In this document: positions 33,302 to 40,693 of the stretch, piece after piece
How the letters are laid out: every line of letters starts with the position of its first letter
Numbering within the stretch: the stretch's first letter is position 1
Assembly (NCBI RefSeq): GCF_003014695.1
Contig: NZ_PYAS01000018.1
Coordinates: 1 to 64,000 of the forward strand
Reading direction: 5' to 3'
Source of the DNA: Dyadobacter jiangsuensis
Lineage (GTDB): Bacteria; Bacteroidota; Bacteroidia; Cytophagales; Spirosomataceae
DNA: 64,000 nt
Made by a program: the position numbers and the translations under genes
Notes under the pieces: model-generated
What the model was told of the DNA's origin: nothing
The model's input: only the letters and a program-made list of their open reading frames with translations
The model's database searches: none

Positions 33302-33931
33302 TCAACTCAGCATGGTCACTTTCTCGATCAGCTTGATCAGGCTGTTGACCTGCATCTTTTTAAGTATCCGCATTTTATGCGTTCCGACGGTGGTCTTGTT
33401 GATGTTCAGAATGGCCGCGATTTCCCCGGTCGATTTCCCGGCAATGAGGTGATTCATTACCTGCCGCTCCCTTTCCGAAATGCTCATCAGCGGGTTCACG
33501 TACCGCACCGAACGGTTGATCTGACTTTCCTGAATAATCTGCTGCTGCAAGGCCGTACTTGCATATTTACCCATCACCATCATCGCCCTGATCGCCTCAT
33601 CGAACTGCGCCGATGACGCCAGTTTCGACAAAAAACCGTCCGCACCAGCCTTCATATACGGCAAGCCATAAGTGCTTTCTTCCAGGTCCGTGATGACCAG
33701 TATGGCGGTACCGGGGTATAATGCCTTCATGCGTTCCACCACACCTGCGCCCGCTTTTCCTTTGATATCGACGTCGAGAATGATCAGTTCGTAAATATTA
33801 CGGCTCGCAAGGTCATAGGCGATGTCGACGGACGAAGCATTGTCGACCGTCGTTACGGGATTGATCTCACCGATCTTCTGCTTTAATCCCAGCACGGTTA
33901 GCGGCTCGTCCTCGATAATGAGTATATTCAT
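33302..33931 (-). CDS. NarL/LuxR-type response regulator (cluster copy 2)
   Basis: A 209-residue regulator close to its neighbours. The receiver has E7-D8 in IIEDEPLTVLGL, D53 in IILDVDIKGK and K in FLSKLASSAQF. The helix-turn-helix is ISERERQVMNHLIAGKSTGEIAAILNINKTTVGTHKMRILKKMQ. The phospho-site region has IKGKAG rather than IPxxxG, a small change next to the active site. The start at 33931 is the one that begins a normal receiver domain. It is divergent from the copy at 34403 across a 471-base AT-rich spacer, and lies upstream of copy 1 on the same strand. Confidence 0.9.
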   Translation of the reverse strand: MNILIIEDEPLTVLGLKQKIGEINPVTTVDNASSVDIAYDLASRNIYELIILDVDIKGKAGAGVVERMKALYPGTAILVITDLEESTYGLPYMKAGADGFLSKLASSAQFDEAIRAMMVMGKYASTALQQQIIQESQINRSVRYVNPLMSISERERQVMNHLIAGKSTGEIAAILNINKTTVGTHKMRILKKMQVNSLIKLIEKVTMLS

Positions 33932-34402
33932 AAATTGGCTGATTGGCTGACAGAACCCGGGCATTTAGCCTTTATCGCAACTGTCATAATTCTACTTGTT
34001 CCAGACTTGGAACTAGTTCGTAATTCAAAGATGTAAATTTAAGAATAAATATTACACATCTGTCGCTACACGTAAATGTAGAAATTTCTCTAACATAACT
34101 CAAACAAACTCGGTCCAAAACTTACGGCAGCAGGAACGCCTATGAGTAGCAAAGTCTTAAACTGAGCTAAAAATGCGCTTAAAGCCTCGTTCCGGAAGCT
34201 CTGGGCACGGAATTTTTGTCGCGAATAGTAAAACTTTTTTTGCCGAACCGGCTAATTAACTGTAAACTTGTACAGACCGCTGAATAAGTTTTACATTAAA
34301 TAATAGGAGTTTTACTCAATATTTACTGCATTTATTTGATAGCCATTGAGTGACAAAAGGTTATAAACGGTCGGAAACTGAATACAAGTCCTCCTTAAAA
34401 AA
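33932..34402. other. 471-base AT-rich intergenic region between two divergent response regulators
   Basis: No gene is visible. The region holds the promoters of both regulators. A motif ATGTAGAAATTT lies at 34077-34088; TTGTAGAAATAT occurs at 33255-33266 (before copy 1) and the complement at 28824-28834. Several AT-rich stretches (TAAATTTAAGAATAAATATTAC) are consistent with promoters, but no single TAnnTTTG box can be assigned with confidence. No terminator or riboswitch is seen. Confidence 0.5.
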
Positions 34403-35050
34403 ATGAAAAAAATCTTACTGGTTGAAGACCATGCCATTGTCAGGCTCGCCACCCGGTTCTTGATTCTTGATTTGCTGAACCCGGTGGTCGTTCATGAAGC
34501 TGGCTCTTTCAGTGAGACACTCGCCCAACTCTCCAATAATCAGATCGATCTGGTTATTCTCGACATCAATATTCCCGACGGCGAAGGTTTCAATATGATT
34601 CCGAGAATCCGCGAAGTACAGCCCAAAGTTTTGATTATGATCTTTTCGAGCCTCGAAGAAGAGATTTATGCTTTGCATTATATCAAAGCGGGTGCCAACG
34701 GCTTCCTTTCCAAAAATGCTTCACAGGAAGAGATCAAAAAGGCGATATTGTCCATGCTGGAAGTCGGCAACTACATCAGCACCGCCGTTCAGCAACAACT
34801 GCTTCGCAACACCCTGGAAAACAAGCCCAATGGCGAGAATCCCCTCGAACACCTGTCGCAACGTGAATTGGAAGTAATGGACATGCTGATCGAAGGCTAC
34901 TGGACGAAAGAAATCGCCATCAAACTCAACCTGACCGAAAGCTCGGTAAGCACCTACAAAGCGCGCATTTTTGAAAAACTGAAAGTTTCGACGCTGATTG
35001 AAATGTTCAAGAAAGTCCAGTTCTACAAAAGTCAAAATCCTGGCCTTTAA
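34403..35050 (+). CDS. NarL/LuxR-type response regulator (cluster copy 3)
   Basis: A 215-residue regulator. The receiver has E8-D9 in LLVEDHAIVRLA, phospho-acceptor D54 in VILDINIPDG and the Lys in FLSKNASQEEI. The helix-turn-helix is LSQRELEVMDMLIEGYWTKEIAIKLNLTESSVSTYKARIFEKLK. It shares the AGANGFLSK and GYWTKEIA motifs with copy 1 (GKWTKEIAAIMNL), so copies 1 and 3 are closer to each other than to copy 2. No kinase lies beside it; the kinase may be elsewhere or shared. The BlaI gene follows 87 bases downstream with its own operator and promoter. Confidence 0.9.
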   Translation: MKKILLVEDHAIVRLATRFLILDLLNPVVVHEAGSFSETLAQLSNNQIDLVILDINIPDGEGFNMIPRIREVQPKVLIMIFSSLEEEIYALHYIKAGANGFLSKNASQEEIKKAILSMLEVGNYISTAVQQQLLRNTLENKPNGENPLEHLSQRELEVMDMLIEGYWTKEIAIKLNLTESSVSTYKARIFEKLKVSTLIEMFKKVQFYKSQNPGL

Positions 35051-35099
35051 CCAGTAGACAACCTTCAATTAATTTTTTAGTTGAAATATTTGACAGAAC

Positions 35100-35133
35100 T
35101 ACGAAACATTCGTAGAATTACGAAAAAATCGTA
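35100..35133. promoter_or_regulatory. Twin BlaI-type operator
   Basis: Two palindromes TACGA-N5-TCGTA occupy 35100-35114 and 35119-35133. Their centres are 19 bases apart, and the second ends three bases before the BlaI start codon. TATTTG at 35086-35092 could be the -7 promoter box just upstream, so a bound dimer would block transcription. This fits BlaI/MecI-type autoregulation of the gene pair. Confidence 0.8.
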
Positions 35134-35136
35134 GTT

Positions 35137-35496
35137 ATGGAGAAATTGAGCATTCAGGAGCAGGACGCCATGCTCGCCATATGGAAAACCGGCGAAGGAA
35201 GCGTGAAATCCTTCGTGGAGGCTATGACGCCTCCCGCCCCACCCTATACGACGGTCGCATCGACCATCAAAAACCTCGAAAAGAAGGGTTACCTCCACAG
35301 CCGGCTGGTCGGAAATGCCTATTTGTATGCCCCGGCGATCAGCGAAGAGGCGTACAAGCAAAAGTTTATGGGAAGCGTGGTGAAAGACTATTTCGAAAAC
35401 TCCTACAAGGAACTCGTGAGTTTTTTCGCCCAGAAGAACAAGATTTCGGCCGACGAGCTTAGAGAAATCATCGGCCTGATCGAAGGAAAGAAGTGA
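35137..35496 (+). CDS. BlaI/MecI family transcriptional repressor
   Basis: A 119-residue winged-helix repressor of the BlaI/MecI/CopY family. The N-terminal domain (IQEQDAMLAIWKTGEGSVKS, then YTTVASTIKNLEKKGYLHSR) binds DNA, and the C-terminal part (YFENSYKELVSFFAQKNKIS and beyond) dimerises and usually holds the proteolytic site at which the partner peptidase cuts. In the studied systems a sensor peptidase cleaves the repressor to release the genes. Here the M56 peptidase gene follows after 21 bases, and a twin operator sits just before the start codon, so the pair regulates itself. Confidence 0.95.
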   Translation: MEKLSIQEQDAMLAIWKTGEGSVKSFVEAMTPPAPPYTTVASTIKNLEKKGYLHSRLVGNAYLYAPAISEEAYKQKFMGSVVKDYFENSYKELVSFFAQKNKISADELREIIGLIEGKK

Positions 35497-35517
35497 TTCA
35501 TCCAAACTTTTTCTGCT

Positions 35518-37467
35518 ATGTCGGCATTTCCGGATTACCTGCTCAAACTGTCGGTCAGCCTCGGCGTGATCGCCCTTTTCTATCACCTCGTACTGCGCAA
35601 GCTTACTTTTTATGATGCCAACCGGCATTATCTGCGCTGGTATTCGATTCTTTGCCTTTCGATCCCGCTCATTAATATCAACCATTACGTTTCACCCGAA
35701 CCTACGCCTGCCCGCGTATTCGTGCAAAGCGTGCCTGCGATCACACGCATTGCTAAACCTGAGACTATAAATTCTCCATGGGATATCCCTGCCGAGCCTG
35801 CGGTAGCTGCCAAGGCAGGGGAACTCACAGTTTCCGATTGGATTTTCTACGTTTGGCTCACCGGCGTAGTCATCATGACCTTACGCCTGGCCTCTAACGT
35901 CCGCTCCTACCTGCGCATTCGCTCGCAATCACATCCTGTTTCCAATGACGACGGCGTGAAAATCTACCATTTCGACCTGGATATGAGCCCATTCTCATTC
36001 GGAAGGGCCATATTTTACAATCCGCACCTACACCAGCCCGACGAGTTACAAGACATGATCCTGCACGAATACATTCACGTGCAGCAATGGCATTCGCTGG
36101 ATGTGATCTGGTCGGAAATCCTGTGCATTATCAACTGGTTCAACCCTTTCGCATGGCTGATCCGCAGCGCCATCCGCCAGAATCTGGAATACATTGCCGA
36201 CCAGAAAGTATTGGAAAACCACCCCGATACAAAAGCCTACCAATACCTGCTCCTGAAAGCGGCCGTCGGTCCCGAATTCTCACTGGTGAACCAGTTTGGC
36301 TACCATTCTTTGAAACAGAGGTTCGTGATGATGAATAAAAATGCGAGCCCGCGGATGCTAATGGGGTGTTTCCTGTTCATTCTGCCGCTACTCGCGGTGG
36401 TGCTGGCGGCATTCAGGTGGGATGTGCCGGGAAAGGGAAAAAAGGTGATCAATTTCTATCGTTCACCTGTCGAGGTTAGTAAGAGAAAGCCGCAAAATCT
36501 TCTGCATCTGGCCGGGCTACTACTCGACGAAACGGGGAAGCCTATCGTGGATTTGCCACTAACGATCACGCACGACGATATTTTCATTAGAACAATCAAA
36601 ACCGATAAGGACGGCTTTTACTTTGCCGAATTGCCTGTCAAGCCTGAAAAGGGTGTCAGTCACACCTACTCGATCGGATACGACGATCCCGGGCATTTCA
36701 TGAGTTATCGCGTAGGTGAGACTTATCACGGGGGATTCAACTTTGGCGAACGCTTCGATTATTGCTTTGTAAGAAAGCGCCCCATCCCGGAGCTGAGGAA
36801 TTTCCACTATTCTGTTGATTCGAAGCGTTTTTACGACCAGTACAACCCGTCGAATACCCGTACAGAACTGAAAACGTATCTTCTCGAAAACATAAAACCG
36901 CACAAGGAAGAAATGGCACTGAGAATGGATTACATTGCAACCCACCGTTGGTCCAAAGACGTCATCACATTGTACAAAGGCGGTTATTTTGACCGCCAGA
37001 AGCAGCTAGTAGGCTATGAAGGTGCGCTAAAACTCTTTCTGGATGGTAAAAAAGCGACTCCGCGGGAAATCAACGAGGCCTTCAAAAACTATCCCTACAT
37101 GCTGAGCGGAGATCAGGAAAGGCGAAACTACGGTCCGGATAATCTCTCCACGGAAATCACCTACCTCACCTTCCCGCTCTACCGCGACGCGCCGCCGGCT
37201 GCATTGGTAAAAGGGAATATCGAAGAGAAAGACGCCCGATCGTTCGATCCGGCGAGACTCAGAAACGAGCCTTATCTGCTCGATGGCTTCCGGCAGGTTT
37301 ATGGCGCGAGCAGCAATCTGATCCCCGAAAAACAGGACATTAAAAGGGCAATGCTCCTCAAAGGTAAGCTGGCCAAATATTATGACCCATCACTGGATGA
37401 AATCTGGTGGATCGAAACCCGGCCCGTCAATGAAGTTTTCGAACGGCCGGATTTCGCTTCCAAATAG
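35518..37467 (+). CDS. BlaR1-type M56 family metallopeptidase
   Basis: A 649-residue membrane metallopeptidase, partner of BlaI. The N-terminal part has TM helices near 8-25, 40-56 and 112-128. The zinc motif H183-E-Y-I-H187 lies in LHEYIHVQQWH, with a further Glu in LEYIADQKVLE, then a fourth helix (MLMGCFLFILPLLAVVLAAF, about 280-300). After it comes a soluble domain, beginning with a carboxypeptidase-regulatory-like module (LLHLAGLLLDETGKPIVDLP, then TIKTDKDGFYFAELP), in place of the beta-lactam-sensor domain of classic BlaR1. The signal is therefore probably not a beta-lactam. It is co-transcribed with the repressor. Confidence 0.9.
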   Translation: MSAFPDYLLKLSVSLGVIALFYHLVLRKLTFYDANRHYLRWYSILCLSIPLININHYVSPEPTPARVFVQSVPAITRIAKPETINSPWDIPAEPAVAAKAGELTVSDWIFYVWLTGVVIMTLRLASNVRSYLRIRSQSHPVSNDDGVKIYHFDLDMSPFSFGRAIFYNPHLHQPDELQDMILHEYIHVQQWHSLDVIWSEILCIINWFNPFAWLIRSAIRQNLEYIADQKVLENHPDTKAYQYLLLKAAVGPEFSLVNQFGYHSLKQRFVMMNKNASPRMLMGCFLFILPLLAVVLAAFRWDVPGKGKKVINFYRSPVEVSKRKPQNLLHLAGLLLDETGKPIVDLPLTITHDDIFIRTIKTDKDGFYFAELPVKPEKGVSHTYSIGYDDPGHFMSYRVGETYHGGFNFGERFDYCFVRKRPIPELRNFHYSVDSKRFYDQYNPSNTRTELKTYLLENIKPHKEEMALRMDYIATHRWSKDVITLYKGGYFDRQKQLVGYEGALKLFLDGKKATPREINEAFKNYPYMLSGDQERRNYGPDNLSTEITYLTFPLYRDAPPAALVKGNIEEKDARSFDPARLRNEPYLLDGFRQVYGASSNLIPEKQDIKRAMLLKGKLAKYYDPSLDEIWWIETRPVNEVFERPDFASK

Positions 37468-37480
37468 TTGTTCCCGCTGA

Positions 37481-38608
37481 TCAGCACAATGCCGATGCAT
37501 TGCATTGCTCCCGCACGCGTCGTGTATGCGCGAGTGTAAGGCTTGGCTTGATCAACTCCTTGAAGAAAGGTACTACCGGCTCTCCCGCAGCCACCCGTTT
37601 CGGCCAGTCGGGCGAGGCAATGGCAGCGCGGCCGATCGATACGAGGTCGGCCGCATTGCTGTTGAGCAAGGTTTCGGCCAAAGTAACATCATGCATTCCG
37701 CCGTTCGCGATCACGGGTGATTTGAGCAGACTTTTGGCAATGCTGTTGGAAGAAGTTCCGTCGGGATACCGGCATTCGCGCTCCCAACGCCCGCCTTCTG
37801 CGGCGATATGGAGATAATCCGGGTCTATTTCGGCCAGTACTTCAAAAATCCGCAGCGCGGTTTCCGAACCACCCGGCCAGCGGTACGTGAGATCATTGAC
37901 CTTGCTCTCCGAAACCCGAATGCCCACAATGAATGCTCCTGGCAGCGCCGCCTTCACGGCCTGGTAAACTTCCATCAAAAACCGCAGCCGGTTCCGCTCG
38001 TTACCGCCATACTCATCCGTACGCAGGTTGGTATGCGGCGTGATAAACTGGTCGAACAGGTAACCGTTAGCCGCGTGCAGCTCGACCCCGTCGAAACCAG
38101 CCTCATACGCCAGCAATGCGGCACGGACATAGCCTGCTTTCACTTCCTCGAAATCCTGCTTTTGCATAGCGCGCGGCATTGGAAACGGGCTGGGTGATAC
38201 AGCGTTATCGGTAACCCGTAACCCGATCGGCTGAACAGCAGAAGGCGCGACCGGCTCCTCATGGATTTCGGACAATGCCCCTCCATGCATCAATTGATTT
38301 ATTATCAGCGCATGATGCCGGTGAACTGCCGTTACCACACGCTTCCAGCCATGCATATGCGCGTCATTTGCCATTCCAGGCTGATTGTGGTTGGCTTTGC
38401 TGAACAATTCGTCGGTATAGGTACCTTCCGTGATGATCATTCCAAAGCCGCCCGCGGCAAATGCTTCGTAATAATCGGCCATTTCCTGCGTAGGCACACC
38501 CTCTGGCGTCGCGCTCACACGCGTCATAGGCGCTACCACGAGGCGATTGGCCATTTTTCGGCCATGTATTTCAGGGCTATCGAATATCGTTTTGCTGATC
38601 GTTTCCAT
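37481..38608 (-). CDS. NADH:flavin oxidoreductase, Old Yellow Enzyme family
   Basis: A 375-residue FMN-dependent ene-reductase of the Old Yellow Enzyme family. The substrate-binding pair H178 and N181 is in ELHAANGYLFDQF, followed by THTNLRTDEYGG. The N-terminal FMN strand is RLVVAPMTRVSATPEGVPT and the C-terminal phosphate-binding segment is VIANGGMHDVTLAE, then DLVSIGRAAIASPDWP. It reduces activated C=C bonds with NAD(P)H. It is cytoplasmic, has no direct operon partner, and points towards the M56 peptidase gene (13 bases between stops). The Crp-type gene upstream on the same strand is 81 bases away and may be its regulator. Confidence 0.93.
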   Translation of the reverse strand: METISKTIFDSPEIHGRKMANRLVVAPMTRVSATPEGVPTQEMADYYEAFAAGGFGMIITEGTYTDELFSKANHNQPGMANDAHMHGWKRVVTAVHRHHALIINQLMHGGALSEIHEEPVAPSAVQPIGLRVTDNAVSPSPFPMPRAMQKQDFEEVKAGYVRAALLAYEAGFDGVELHAANGYLFDQFITPHTNLRTDEYGGNERNRLRFLMEVYQAVKAALPGAFIVGIRVSESKVNDLTYRWPGGSETALRIFEVLAEIDPDYLHIAAEGGRWERECRYPDGTSSNSIAKSLLKSPVIANGGMHDVTLAETLLNSNAADLVSIGRAAIASPDWPKRVAAGEPVVPFFKELIKPSLTLAHTRRVREQCNASALC

Positions 38609-38689
38609 ACTTTGTTTTTTGATTACAAAAGTACCGGCCCGGTCAGCGGCGGGGCGTATAACTATTTTAATAAAAATGCTTAAACTTCT

Positions 38690-39286
38690 TTAAGACCTCG
38701 ACAGCTGCTTACGTATCTGGCTCAGAAACACGGGCGTAATCCCCAGATAGGAAGCAATGTACCGCTGCGGCATGCGCTGTTCGAGGGTGGGATATTTGGC
38801 AACGAGCGCTTCGTACCGTTCGGCGCCGGTCATGGAAATGGCGTTCAGGATGCGCTGGTCCTGCGCGATGCTCCCCTTTTGTTCAAGGATGCGCCAGAAG
38901 CGTTCGAATGCCGGAATGTCTTTGTAGAGTTGTTCGAGGTCGTCCTTTTCTATTTGTAGTAAAACAGAGGCTTCGTGCGCGACGATGTTCCGGGTGGCCG
39001 GTACCTGTAAATGGAAACTGGTGGAATCGGAAATCCACCAGTCTTCCATCGCGAAATGCAGGGTGTGGTCGTTACCCTTCTCATCCATATAAAACGAACG
39101 GAGAAAACCCTTACAGACATAGCTTTCGTAACGGCATACATCGCCCTGCTGGACGAGGTATTGCCGCGGAAGCAGCTTGCGGACTTTCAGAAGGGAAACA
39201 AAATGCGACTGTTCGGCCACCGTAAGCTCTATGCGGCGCAGGACGTGGTCGACGATCATTTTTAGTAGTGCAGGATCCTTTTCCAA
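38690..39286 (-). CDS. Crp/Fnr family transcriptional regulator
   Basis: A 198-residue regulator with an N-terminal cyclic-nucleotide-binding-like domain (residues about 10-130, with DVCRYESYVCKGFLRSFYMD and VAHEASVLLQIEKDDL) and a C-terminal helix-turn-helix (MPQRYIASYLGITPVFLSQIRKQLSRS). No cysteine cluster for an iron-sulfur centre is present, so it is not an Fnr-type oxygen sensor. The Bacteroidota branch of this family often regulates adjacent oxidoreductases or permeases. It sits between the Old Yellow Enzyme and the SDR genes, both on the minus strand; a link to either is plausible but not shown. Confidence 0.92.
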   Translation of the reverse strand: MEKDPALLKMIVDHVLRRIELTVAEQSHFVSLLKVRKLLPRQYLVQQGDVCRYESYVCKGFLRSFYMDEKGNDHTLHFAMEDWWISDSTSFHLQVPATRNIVAHEASVLLQIEKDDLEQLYKDIPAFERFWRILEQKGSIAQDQRILNAISMTGAERYEALVAKYPTLEQRMPQRYIASYLGITPVFLSQIRKQLSRS

Positions 39287-39359
39287 TGGTTTTCACAGCC
39301 TGGTGTCGGCGGCAAATATTGGAAACTAATCGGTCCTATCCTACCTGCACGGTCCGAAA

Positions 39360-40100
39360 TCAGCTCAGCGTACCGCCGTCGATGGTGATCACCGAGCCGG
39401 TGGTATAGCTGTTAGCCGGGCTGGCGAGGAACGCCACGGCATCCGCAATGTGCTCGGGACGGCCGTACTTCGGGATTGCCATCATACCGCGCTGGAAATC
39501 GGAGAATTCTGACGTCGATGGATTCATGTCCGTATCCACCGGCCCTGGCTGGATCAGATTTACCGTAATGCCTTTCGGTCCAAGGTCCCTTGAAAGCCCG
39601 CGCGTGAAGCCTGACAATGCCGATTTGCTCGCCGCATACAAGGTCGCCTGCGGTACGGCGGCACGGTCGGCCATACAGCTGCCGATGGTCACGATACGTC
39701 CGCCTTGCTCCATTTTCCGCGAAGCCGCGAGGCACGCTTCGAATACGGATTTAACATTGACGTTCATGACATAATCGTAATCTTCGGTGGTATGCTCCTC
39801 GAATGCCTTACCCACGTACACGCCGGCACTGTTGATGAGAATATCCAGCTTGCCGTAATGCTCGATCGTCTGGTCGATGGCCGCGGATACGGCTCCATCC
39901 CGGGCATTGTCGGATTGGAGCGCTATCGCCGTATGACCTTTTTCCGAGAGTTGTTTCACGAGGGCTTCTGCCTGGCTTTTACTGTTGACGTACGTAAAAG
40001 TCACCTTCGCTCCTTCCGCAGCGAGCCTCTTCACGATGGCTGCCCCAATACCCCGGCTTCCGCCGGTAACGAACGCGACTTTGTCTTTCAAATTTTGCAT
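39360..40100 (-). CDS. Short-chain dehydrogenase/reductase (SDR)
   Basis: A 246-residue classical SDR. It opens VAFVTGGSRGIGAAIVKRLA, with the TGxxxGIG dinucleotide motif, and contains LINSAGVYVG (the NxAG box) and the YAASKSAL catalytic Tyr-Lys pair preceded by a Ser in IVTIGSCMADR. The C-terminal PGPVDTDMNP is typical. It uses NAD(P)H; the substrate is not known. The promoter lies in the 98-base gap shared with the divergent HxlR gene, where a direct-repeat operator occurs, so HxlR most likely controls it. Confidence 0.93.
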   Translation of the reverse strand: MQNLKDKVAFVTGGSRGIGAAIVKRLAAEGAKVTFTYVNSKSQAEALVKQLSEKGHTAIALQSDNARDGAVSAAIDQTIEHYGKLDILINSAGVYVGKAFEEHTTEDYDYVMNVNVKSVFEACLAASRKMEQGGRIVTIGSCMADRAAVPQATLYAASKSALSGFTRGLSRDLGPKGITVNLIQPGPVDTDMNPSTSEFSDFQRGMMAIPKYGRPEHIADAVAFLASPANSYTTGSVITIDGGTLS

Positions 40101-40158
40101 GATGATGAATTGGTTTTGATTTCATTGCAAAACTATCTCCCTACTCGTAATTTTACAG

Positions 40159-40189
40159 GTACTAACATAATTATCAAGTACTAACATAA
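40159..40189. promoter_or_regulatory. Direct-repeat operator between SDR and HxlR
   Basis: GTACTAACATAA occurs twice (40159-40170 and 40178-40189), with starts 19 bases apart. The pair lies 10 bases before the HxlR start and 59 bases before the divergent SDR start. Such a repeat, GTAC-like with A/T-rich flanks, suits an HxlR-type dimer binding in tandem and controlling both promoters. Confidence 0.65.
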
Positions 40190-40198
40190 ATGTAAGTT

Positions 40199-40588
40199 AT
40201 GCGAAAACAGAGCTCCACGAACCTTGAAAACGAAATGTTGATCAATGGAAATTGTGATATGGCCTACACCTTGGACCTGATCGGCGGGCGCTGGAAGCCT
40301 TCGATCCTGTGGCGGCTGGCCTATGGTGCCATGCGGTACAGCGATCTCCGCCGCAGCCTCCCGGCCGTGTCTGAGCGCATCCTGATCCTTCAACTGCGCG
40401 AAATGGAAAGCGACGGGCTCATCAGCCGCAAAGTATACCCCGAAGTCCCGCCGCGCGTGGAATACCAGCTGACAGATCTGGGAAAAAGCCTCGAACCGGT
40501 GATTAATATCCTCACCGACTGGGGCGCCGAAAACCGGCCTGGCTCGGACAAAAAACGGGTACGTTGTCCTGTTTTAACAATTAAATAA
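40199..40588 (+). CDS. HxlR family transcriptional regulator
   Basis: A 129-residue HxlR-type winged-helix protein. It shows the family pattern: CDMAYTLDLIGGRWKPSILWRLAYGAMRYSDLRRSLPAVSERILILQLREMESDGLISRKVYPEVPPRVEYQLT in pieces, with an early Cys in NGNCDMAY that could be redox-active as in some family members. It is transcribed divergently from the SDR gene across a 98-base gap with a direct-repeat operator. HxlR-type repressors commonly respond to aldehydes, quinones or oxidants and control a neighbouring oxidoreductase, which fits this layout. It is followed by the glycosyltransferase gene 105 bases downstream. Confidence 0.93.
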   Translation: MRKQSSTNLENEMLINGNCDMAYTLDLIGGRWKPSILWRLAYGAMRYSDLRRSLPAVSERILILQLREMESDGLISRKVYPEVPPRVEYQLTDLGKSLEPVINILTDWGAENRPGSDKKRVRCPVLTIK

Positions 40589-40693
40589 CACGCATTTCCC
40601 GCGTATACCCGGCACAAGTTCAAATCTTCGTGCGTACATCGGGTTTGCAGGCACAATTTTGACCGTGCCGCCGCATTCCCGACAAACGCACCC

